Shown here: piece by piece, positions 25,157-37,000 of the stretch | Numbering within the stretch: the stretch's first letter is position 1 | Layout: each line of letters begins with the position of its first letter | Assembly (NCBI RefSeq): GCF_018143015.1 | Contig: NC_054740.1 | Coordinates: 67,110,856 to 67,174,855, forward strand | Source: Lytechinus variegatus | Taxonomy: Eukaryota; Echinodermata; Echinoidea; Temnopleuroida; Toxopneustidae | Direction: 5' to 3' | Length of the DNA stretch: 64,000 bases | Notes under the pieces: model-generated | Seen by the model: only the letters and a program-made list of their open reading frames with translations | What the model was told of the DNA's origin: nothing | The model's database searches: none | Program-made: the position numbers and the translations under genes

Positions 25157-28100
25157 TCACAAGGTTTCTTCATTAGATGATTTAGCCCATTCTTGCACTT
25201 CACCAGATCCAAGGATACTGTACACGAGTGCAGCTAGCAGAGTCAGTCCAGTTGAAATGAAGAAGACTGTCTGCCATCCAAGAATGTCAGCCTGAAAAGT
25301 GAAATAAAGATGATTGACGGATTCAAGTCTAGATCCTAAATGGATCTTTAAGGATATGCCAACGAACTTAGAGAGAGTCAATACGAACACTGGCAGAGCC
25401 ATTAATAGAGTTCGGCCAACCAGATTCCAAAGGGTTGCCGACATGGCGCATAATGCTTAGGCAAGCCCATTTAAAATAATTGCGCCATGTTGTAACCCTT
25501 TAAAACCGGGCTGGCCGAACTCAGTACATTTCTGACTTTTAGAATTCACTACGGGAAAACTCTGTACACCAATGCCTTTGCGAATTCGAGTCAATCTTAA
25601 TAGAGAGCTGAGAGGCTTTTGTCGAAAGTTGGGACAGCATCGGAACTTCTTGACCCTGCATGGACAACGACATATTTGCGAGATTTAATGTTCGTCCGGT
25701 GCAAATCTTTGGATGATCTGCTGTCCCAGTCCACCAACTTTCGACATAAGACTTTCGGCTCTCCATTGTGATTTTAATTGCATTTTTAAAGAAATCGATG
25801 CGTTGTAGAGTTTCCCCGTATAGTAAATGCAAAATATGAAAAACTGATAATAATACAATGCTATGAATATCATATTATGTACACATTAATGTCAAATGCA
25901 AACCAATCAATCATTTCAGTTTCACGTCCGATCTTAGACGTTGCTTTGTTATTCGCATCTAGGTTCGCGGCGGGACATTGTCACCGAAGTGTTTGTCTGC
26001 CTCTCACCAACGAAAAGAGGATACAAGAAGTAAATCTATATGGCGAAATTACTGTTCAGGTTCACAATTTTTCGACAATGAATTATTAGGTACCTTTGGC
26101 ATGTTTGGTAATTAAAACTATTGGCGATTGGATCAAACGCATGTCCCGAGGAGGACGGCACGATGAATCATCTTTTGAGGACCTCTAGTCCCATATTTTG
26201 TAGAATCCCTTACGTTTTTTAAAGGAAAGGTCCATTCACCTGATTTGTCGTGAAGACACCAATAACATACGGTGTCAAGGCACCGGATATGGCCGATGAG
26301 GTGTTGACAAAGCCGAGGAGACTACCTGCAAACCTGGGAGCGATGTCCATGAGGTTGACGTAGTAACCACTGGAGGCGATACCGTTGAACCCTGTTGCAC
26401 TGATCATCAAGACGACTGAGAGGGCGCTGTTGCATCCCACATAGGCCAACAGCAGGAATGATCCGGCGGTGAGCCCAAGACCTGAAACAGAGCACTATTA
26501 TTGACTACTTTTTGCGATTTTTCATAGTTTTATACATTTTCTTTGGCTTTATACATACATTTCCAATGAAAAATCTCTATTATATTGCCTTTCACTACTT
26601 TCATATCCAAAGTAGATTTCCTCACTGTTTTTAATAGAATAAATTATTTCGGAGCAGGTTGGGTTAACGATGAGTGCGCCATTTATCAATATTAGGTGAA
26701 CAATGATAGGCAAACTAGGTATAAAAATAATATTTGACCCGTTATCGTTATTTAATTCAATTGAATTATTATTTCAATATTTTTTTTCATTCAAACAAGC
26801 AACAGCTTTGACAACTTTATAAATCCGGTAGAAATATACAAAAATAACGAATCGGCATTTAAAGAGCAGTATGAAATTATGTATATGAAATGCATAAGCA
26901 TTGTCTCCGTGAGCACCACAAGGCATTCTAGTCATTACCTATAGTCACATCCGAGCACTTCCGAGTAACGGCTCTTCAAAATAAAATTGCCCCCTCGTGA
27001 ACTAAGATAAGGGGATGATTGTAGAGCTGTAAATTACCTTGATGTATCAATGTTGATAAAATATTCGTATATACGAATCATAAGGATATCAACGTTACAC
27101 ACACGTTTTTGCATGCCTTCTTTGCTTCAGGGATTTTGCATGTAAACTTTTTGTACGAAAATACACCATTGGGCACAATGGAACCATTTTGCTCAAAGTA
27201 TGTTCCATTTTGCCCCAGTTGAAAGTTACATATTTTTTTATCACACGCTTTATGACCAATTCCATTGGTTTGGTTCATGCCGGGTACTGTTTACAAGTAG
27301 TCATAAAGATGGTCAGGAACTACAAGCGGAAACGACAAGACAGGCATGGGATGGAGAGTGCCATAAAATGGGGTTCATTTTGCCCCCGTGGTGGGGCGAA
27401 AGAGATTTTTCTTTTGGAAAAATAAATACGAGTTTCTCCGGAATTTACACCGTCCTTGAAATTAATGAATTGTCGTTGATATAAGAAAGTACAATAAGTC
27501 GTCATAAAGATGGTCATTGCCGAAAGGGGGGGGGGTATTTTGCCCCAGTGGTGGGGCGAAAGGAATTTTTCTTTTGGAAAAATGAATTTGAGTTTCTCCG
27601 AAATTTACACCTGGGAGCCGTTTCATAATGATGTTCGTAAGTTAAGAGCGACTTTAAGAACGACTGGTGAATCTTTCTTACGCGCTTAACTATCGCCAAT
27701 CAATATACCATTTGCCACAAGAAAGGATCATCAGTCCTTCTTAAAGTCGCTCTTAACTTACGAACAGCTTTATGAAACACCCACCAGGAAATTAATGAAT
27801 TGTCTTTGATATAAGAAAGTACAAACAATTTTTATCTGAAATCGTTGCATGCGCATTCGATCAGTAGACTTGACTATAGGAACCAATCAAAATTGCTCTT
27901 TAAAAATCAGCGATCAGATCTCTAACCTTTGTCCCCTGGCCTGCGAGAAGATATTAAACGTTCGAACTTCGAATGGCATACAGAGTACAGAAAGGATTGT
28001 CATACCTATTGCAGTTAAAAGTTTCCTCGTGGCCACCACGCTGAGTGTTTTTTCGTTGATTAATTTGATTGCGAGTTTGCTACATAAAACCAGCATACCC

Positions 28101-31100
28101 CCTTCAGCCAGGAAGGGAATGGAAGAGAGGATACCAATCTGTGATTAAAGATATAATGATATGTATTCATAAGCATGAATATAATATTTGTTCATATAAT
28201 AATAATAATATTAAAAATAATATTAATTGGCATTTATATAGCGCTTTATCACCCTACGACTGCTCAAAGCGCTTCACAATTATTATAACCCGGTCACTGG
28301 ATTCATAATATTTCAAGCAGTCTGTTAGGTGCACACTTGCTAAAGCAACCACAATGATGTTTTCTACCTGTACCCAATTAGCACCTGGGTGAGAGTGGCA
28401 AAGTGTGGATTGACGCCTTGCCAAAGGACGCTAGGCCATGGTGGGATTCGAACACACGACCCTGTGACTACAAGGCGAGAGTCACAACCGCTGCACCACG
28501 GTGCTGTCACATGTGGGGGTGTCATGGTTTTGTTTCAATGATTCTTAGAAACGTGGGTTCGCTTCAAAGCCATGGCGTTTTTCTCCCTCAGCAAGAAATT
28601 TATCCAAATTGTGCTGTATTCAACTTGGATGAGGTGACTGTGTACCTGAGGATTTATTCACCGGAACACAGTATGTGTATCAGCTTCTCTGCTTAAGCCA
28701 AGATAATCATGCTGCATTTTATTACTGTAAAGCGACCTCTGATACAGTAAGTGTTAAGCGCTATAAAAGCAAGTATAGTACTTAGATATAAAATACTAAT
28801 TCTCTCACACACACACAGGTGTGCATGTATTTTATAAATAAATATCAAATTTATACATAACAGAAGGCATTATACAGTAAATAAACTAAATATAGATTTA
28901 CCGCCGATATATCAAATCTTAATCAATTTCAATTGTTGGAAGTTAAGAAAACCCTTTGAAATACTTTCCAAAAATTTATCCAACAAAGTGGATCTCTTTA
29001 ATAATAATAATACATAAGATTTATATAGCGCACTTTCCATCTTGATTAGATGCTCAAGGCGCTTTAGAGCAGAACAACAAAAACAATTTACATATATATA
29101 CATGTAATACATGTCTGAACAATAAGTCAATGTCTATCAAAAAACACTTTTTTAAGGTATGTTTTCAGGTTGCCTTTGAAGGTGGTCTTTCAAAGTTTTA
29201 CCTTAATACTGGCTTACCAATTCAATGTTCATGCCTTGAACGTGTTTAAGATAGATAGGTTGATTTGTAAACACGACGTTGTTGGCCCACGTTCCAACAA
29301 ATGAGCAGATGATGATAGCCCAGACTGGTATTGAGAGTATGATAGACTTCACGGGTATTGCAATCTTACCCGTCTACAAAAGTAAGAAGTAATGAGAAAT
29401 GAAGATTTTTACGATCGGTGAATGAATAAACGATATTACACAAGTACTTTGTCAAAATTATAATGTAGATAATTTGTCAATTTATCTATAGGGTAATGTA
29501 TTATGTTTTTCTGTTATTCTGTCCAATTCGATGGATTTACAATATGGTGCGCCATCTATCGTTTGCAGCGAACATGCTATTGTCTAATTCGCGGTCGACA
29601 TCGCGCGCAGGCACAGACCACGCACAGTAATAGTCTACTCTATTGTGACTGTGATGCTTCAAAAATGAAAACCATATAGCAGGAATTCACCAAAACGGTC
29701 TAAATTTCGTACAGAAATATGCGGGCAAAGTTGTCCCCTACCTCATTGACCCTCGCAAACAGCATATCCGGCCAAGCCGCGTCGGCCAGCGCTGAACAAT
29801 CATAGAACTTGCATGCACATAATATTAGCGCGCGCAACATCATTATGTCGACTTTTACCCATGGGGCATTGCAAATTCCGGCCTGTCCGCGGCAACCTTT
29901 GGCAAACCGTATTATGGATCCACCGAATTGACAATTTACCTTTTCTGTACTCGGGAGTTTTTTGTTGTTTTTGCACCACGACGCACAACGAATCCAAGAA
30001 CAGCATGTCAAATCACAATGAAAAAACTAGGAGGTCTTTTGTCAAAAAAAATTGTGAATTGGAACATCAGTTTCGTCCTATGTGTTTGGAGCTGACGAGA
30101 AATCACAAATATGTTGTGTCGTTTGTCAAGAGTCCAGGACGAAACTACTGTTTCGATTCACCAACCCTCGACAAAGACTCGGTTGGCATGAAGGGCATTG
30201 AAACATTGACAATGCAGTTAGGAAAGCATATTATTCTGCGTCGCGTTTGCAAAAACTCTTATTACGAAAGCCTAGATTGGTGAATTTTTGAGGCAACATT
30301 TTGAGTTGCATTATGGGCTGGATTTTATCAAGGGTGGCGAGCGAGCAATAATTTACCTTCTTATAAGATGAGAAATATATATTTTTTTGTACATTTTGAC
30401 AAATCAGAAATACCACATTTATTTTTTCTTCTCTGTTTAGCTCTCTTACACCCCCTTAATCCTGTAACTTTTTTTAAGGGATGGGGAAGTGCCATCCAAG
30501 CCACCCCCCGCCTCAATTGAGTTGAGCAAGGGGTAAATTGTAGATTTTCTTACAGCCGAGTTATGGGAAACAAGGAATCATCACGATACGGAAATGAAAA
30601 GAAAATGAACGATCGACAGTTACCTGTGTGGCAATTTTTATTAAATAAGACTTACTTATTTCCCTTAATCCTAATCTTTAGTTTCTACCAAAATGGTGTC
30701 ATAAGAGATGTCTTTACCTTTTCTGTAACTGCAGCTGACGAAAGATAGTCAAATTCTTCTCTTGAGAGCCGTGGATGAAGGTGTGGGCTTTCATAGATCA
30801 GAGCAGACCACAGGAATGCCCACGTAACGGTAATAGTGCCTAGGCAGGTGACATGAATAAAGTTACACAGCTTTGTGGGCTGACGATGTAAATATCAATA
30901 CAAGCAGAGAGTTAGGAAGGAGCTGTAGCTCTTGTAATTAATGCAAAACTCCTTGATTGCTTCTAAAACGTATAATCACTTGGTTTTTTATGTATTTTTG
31001 CAGCTGATAAAATACGAAATGTTTGCGTTTAGCCTCTTAACCCATTACATTTCAAACCACTGACAAGGATCATGAAAAGGGATAGCGTACAGTTGTCGGG

Positions 31101-34003
31101 ATACGATGTTCTGATGAGTATACTGCGTTATATCTGACCACTTGGTGGAAAGATGTTTGATCAGCGCATGACTTATCGGCGGTGTCGAGCATGGGATCAA
31201 AGGAAAGCAGCTTTATCTTGATCCTTCCTAACACCTCCCTGTTACACGCTACGCCAAACCTATGCCTATAGTGAAAGATTGACAAGAATGTCAATTAAAG
31301 TTTTCACATTATTTTGCATGAAGATCATAATTTTTCTAACTCTCAACTTCACAAGGTAAATTAAAAAAATTGGTTTTAAAATAAACACCTCCTTGGGAAT
31401 TAAGAAAGTATACGAAATGCAAATTCAAAGTAATTGTTTTCATCATCTCTTTTACATCAATAGGCCTGGGTGAAGACAAAGGGACGGATTTGTACATAGG
31501 AAGAGAGGTGCATTGTGAATAAATTAAAGGAGTGGGGAACCTCGAAATATAGGCCTACATGGACTAAGCCTCCTATACAGTGCGTATCAAAAAAAAGTTT
31601 ACACCTTGAAAAAGCCCTGGGAATTAAAATATACAACATGTGGGTAATTTTTTCAGATATAATCTTGGGTTTGGGTCTCATCTTTCCAATGAAAGTAAAA
31701 GTTTTGACAGAATGTTACACTTGAGTGAGCATTGTCAATTTTTGTAAAGCTCGCAGAAATCTGTTTGCGCAGAAATGCTCGTTTGTACGCTGTGTCAAGG
31801 AAAAAGGGCGAAATCAAACTTGCCTTGCGAAACATTTCTCATACATTTCCCTTGCTCTTTTAGTCAATTGAAGTGAAACGGATACATTCAAGCATTTCTA
31901 ACAAGTTTGTCACCCAAATTGAAATTTCAACACTTAAGTAAACACAACCTTTACCTTTTTTGTTCCAGCTGGATCTGAGGACATAACTGAATCTGAACAA
32001 AAATTTATACCAGACATCTCTAGCATTTTTTTTACTAAGTTTTTATCATTTAAAGTGGGTTTATATTTCATTTTTGATTTAATACTTTTTTCTCCACACT
32101 TTTCCCAAGCTTGACAATGATTAACAAAATGAAAATCAAGCCTAAGCCATATTATGTAAATCACAGCTCAGTGTAAAGCAAATATCGTCACAATGGCCTC
32201 GGTGTATGGGGGAGTGGGGTGGGGCGCAATGCACTCCTCGAAGTGGTTTGGGCAAGGAAACAAGTTAAAAAAGGTAAAAGATATCTTCAAATCAATTTTA
32301 CTAGCTAAATTCCACGTGTTATTCATGAATAAGGTCTACTTTTATTCGCATAACTATTTCAAGTGTAAACTTTTTTTGATACGCATTGTATAACGAAGAG
32401 GTGAATGCAGGTCTCTAACATAAACTGATATCAAAGGGCTGTAATGAAAACTTTGATAAACATCCTCAGTTACGCCTCGAAAAAAAAGAAGAAGATTGCC
32501 TGTGCCTTAAATAAAAGTCAGATTGACTCTGGTTCCTGAATGCACGCATGAAATGAGTTTACAATAGCAGAGAAACTTTCTTTAGAATGTGCGCCCAGTC
32601 GCGTATTGTGCTTCCTAAAGTATAGCTTTCAGCTTTTACAGAGGCCAGTAACACAAACCTTAGCAATGATCGTTAAACATCTTTCTACGATTGATATCAT
32701 TGACTACAATGTACAATCAATCGTAAAAAGCAAGCGTACGACTTATCGCTAACCTCTGTGTTACGGGACCCAGGAGGATGTGTGCGTTGGTGCTTGCGGC
32801 GTGTGAGGGTGTGTATATCCTGGTGCGTAAAGGTGAGTGTTAGATTGTGGGTGTGTGTGTGTGTGTGTGGAGGGGGTGCATGTGGGCGTTTGAGCGTGTG
32901 TGTGCACTAGGGTATAAAACAAAGGTATAAAAGGTGCTTGAGGTGTCAGATAGAGATATGGAGATGGACACCTCTATCATGTCTACATACAGTGAGAATA
33001 ACGAGAAAGTATGTGCGAGGGTGTATGTGAATATTTCAGAGACAGAGAGAGGGGGGGGGGATTATTATCTTTGTTGCGTTAGCATGTCTTTCAATTTCTA
33101 TGAGCGCTAGTAATGAAAACTTACCAAAGAAATAGTAAGTTGAGGGCCATCCTCCAAGAAAATTTGTACCGGATAACATTCCGGAGATGATAGTCCCAAA
33201 GAAAGTTCCAAATTTGGCACCTTGAAATGTAAGAAATGACATTGAGGGAAAACTGTTTCATTGTCTACCATCAGTAGGTCTAATGTTTGAATTTATTATG
33301 AAATGTGGAGCTATAAAATGCATTCATTGCCCTCAAAATGTTTTTTTTTTTTTTTTTACTAAATAGTGTCCAAAACTATAGCATGTTGTCTACAAAGTTT
33401 TATATTTGTAATCTTTCAAGAAAAGTTTATCGATTTTAGTAGAAGATGGGTTTTAAGTTTAAAAGTAATAAACTTGCGACTGAAATTATATTGAATTTGC
33501 TATTTTGTATGTACACTAGGTTTTTCATTCTCCGGGCTGATTTTTTCCCGGTTTTTGCTTGCTTGAAATACTTATACATACCTTTATACTACTACTTCTA
33601 CTACTACTATTACTACTTCTTCTATTACTACTTCTACTACTACTACTACTTTTACTACTGCTACTAATACTACTACTACTACTACAACTACTTCTATTAC
33701 TTCTACTACTACAACTAGTAGTAGAAGTACAATTAGTAGAAGATGGGTTTTATATTAAAAGTAATTAACTTACGACTGAAATTATATTGTAATTTGCTAT
33801 TTTTGTATGTACACTATAGTTTTTTATTCTCCGGGCTGATTTTTTCCCGGTTTTTGCTTGCTTGAAATACTTATATATACCTTTATACTACTACTAATAC
33901 TACTTCTTCTTCTACTACTTCTTCTTCTTCTACTACTACAACTACTACTACTACTACGACTACTACTACTTTTCCTACTGCTACTAATACTACTACTACT
34001 ACA

Positions 34004-34040
<37 letters not shown>

Positions 34041-37000
34041 TTACTACTACTACTACTACTACTACAACTCCTACTATTATACTAATACATTAATTTCCTT
34101 ACCTGACATAGCAATAGCGAGTCCATATGAGTTTTGATCACCGGGGTACCATCGTGAAAACATAGATCCCAGGGATGACATTGTACCCGCCTGTAAAACC
34201 ATACCAAACACTGGCGTAAATCCCGGGGGTGTGACAGATATACCCCCAGCCCCAATTTTTCGGAGATGGTGTGCGCGTGCCCTGTACAATCGTCCGGCCC
34301 ACTTTCCAATACTGATACGATATTTGTTGTATTTATGAAATTATTTGGTAATTCATATCTATATTTATGATATTCATAATCAGTATGAATCAAAATCGTA
34401 ACAATTCTTGGAATAAAGTATTGTTTTCTATTTGAAACAAATGAATCTATCATCTTAGAAAAAAAAATCGATGCTACCATGCTTAAAATGAGGTAAGGAA
34501 TCAAGTGAGGGTCAATTGTTATTTTAGTCTATATATTTTTTTCTGTCCGAAGAAAATTCAAAATGGTCATAATAGTTCAGCACAATTGTACTCCACACTA
34601 TTTTTTTAAAATAAAATAGGTGTATTTCAAGCATCGCTATTGGCCAATACACGTCACATGACATCTAACTTTTTTTGTGCACGGCAGTGCAAAAGGTGCG
34701 CAACGAAAATTGACATTGCACGCTCAAGAAGACTAGTGTGGTAGAAGTCCCGGGAGAAGTCCAACAAAACTGTATTCTAACTTCTTAAGAACTTGTTTCT
34801 GTGTTGCTATTTTATAAAACAAATAATGCACTTGCTCTGTCGTGCGTAAAGGTAAATTTAGAGAAAGCTCGGTTTCTTCAGATGGTGCACACTGGGCACT
34901 CGACGCCAGCGGCTGGTGCACAGTGCGGCACCTATCTAAAGAAACCTCGCGTGCTCTGCATTTCCACTAACGCACTCGGCTACATGCATTGTTTGTTTTA
35001 TATTTCACGCATCGCGAAAGGAACCGGGGGGATTACGTCGCACACTGCATGCAGGCCCATATAAACAATCTTGATTCATTGTCTTCGCTTTCCTATTTTC
35101 GGTTTATTTCTGTATGGTCCCAAACATCTAGAATAAGTTCATGGGAAGAAAGTTTTGAACAGTGTATAATGCACTCAGGATATAAAATGGAATGGCCAAA
35201 AAATGATCATTTCGACTGCATTCCAGTTCTTTGCAACTGTGGATGACAGTTGCTCTGGGAATCATTTCGTCTAAAGGCCCCTCACACTTTACCGAATTGC
35301 CTGGAATGTACCTTGCGATGGCTGGCGAAAGGCAGTTGTTGAAGATCGTTTTCAATGGTAACTGCGCTTTTGTGAAAGTGGTCCGATCTCGAAAGAACCC
35401 TTAAAGCCCCCTCACACCTGACCGTATGTAGGCGGACGAAGGGTGACGCCATATCAAACCATTGCTCACCATTTGTTCGTCGTATTGGATTATATCAACC
35501 CTTCGCTCACCTTCGGCTGCAATTTACTCAAAGAGGTGAACTGAAACATCTACATCCTTCGTATGTCATATTTATCCTTCGCTTACCGCTCGTTGATAAA
35601 ATTTGACAATTACTGATTGCATGATTTGACGGAAATTTTATTTGAATTCGTTGAATACGCATGTATTTTGTGCATTTCCCCGGATTCGTCACCCTGCGTT
35701 CGCCTACATTCGTACATTTGTGAGGGGGCTTGAAGATAATAGGGTGAGGGTTGCAATAAGGTTTGTGTTAGGTTTAGGATAGGGTATATAATCCAGGGAT
35801 AAAGTTGGTCATTCCTTTGGTGTATGGAATTAACAGCGGAGCATTATTGTCGGTGGAAAAAATGTCATGGAACTTGCGTGAGTAGCTTTTAATACAAGAA
35901 AAGGGAACTATACCTCGAAAAAGCCACAAAAGATCCGAATTGCAAGCAGAAACTCCGGTCCCATCCAAGCGGCTGTAGGCCCTAGCAGACTGGATATCCC
36001 GGATATGAACATGCCGAAGCCGAACACCCGAGTTCCTCCGATTTTATCCGTAAGCCATCCTGCCGGAATCTGTGAGACGGAATAGCCGTAGAAGAACCCA
36101 GCGATGATGAGTTCTTGCTGGTGCGCCGTCCACAGGAATTCTCCGTTCTAGAATATACATTTAAACAAAAATTATGACAAAAATGGTGATGTTCAATTAA
36201 GATAATAAGTACATGTACAGCGCTCATCATTTTTCCCTGAACACTGTGCAACATTCTCAAGTGTTGACGAAGAGCCTGGCTCAGATATCTGCCATTAGCG
36301 CACTCCCAGTGTGCCAATGTGAAAGTTCAATTCTAAAGATCTAGGAACCTTGTGATTTTCAGTCTAAAGAATATGTCTCCTGGGCAATTTCAACTTTAAT
36401 TTTAATTGAAGACAAGGAACATCGGGCATGATCGAAGGAAATGTGAAATGATAATGAATACGTATGAATGTCGAGAAACTGACATTATGCAAAAAAAGAA
36501 AAAAAGAAATCCTTGGATCACGCACTAAGAGTAGATATGATATCAATCAACATTAAACAACATTGTTCAGTATCTTCTTCTTCTCTTCCTCCTCCTCCTT
36601 CTTCTTCTTCTACATCTTCTCCTCCTTCTCCTCTCCCTCATTTCCTTCTTCATTTTTTTCCCATTCGCTATCATATTAATGTCTCTATTACATGTTCTCT
36701 TTCACTCTCACGATTTTAATTTATTCGTTCAGAAGTATCTAAAGATCATACTTCATTCGTGGACTCAGTCGAATTATTCGGTTTGGGGCACGTTTCCACA
36801 GTTTGATTATAGCCTTCACCATGATCGAACGTTGTGTATGTGGCGTTTGTCATCGCGGCCATGGTAACGCTCACATTGATCCGCATGGCGTACAACAAGC
36901 CGTTTCCTACGAAGACCATGAACAAAATTTCGTAGCGTTTCGGGACATACCACCTCCCTAAAACAAAACAAAAAATGTAAACATTTGATATAACGGTGAT

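Noticed and set aside
33559-34085. Long leucine-rich open frames
   Set aside because: They are translations of CTA/CTT microsatellites, not genes.
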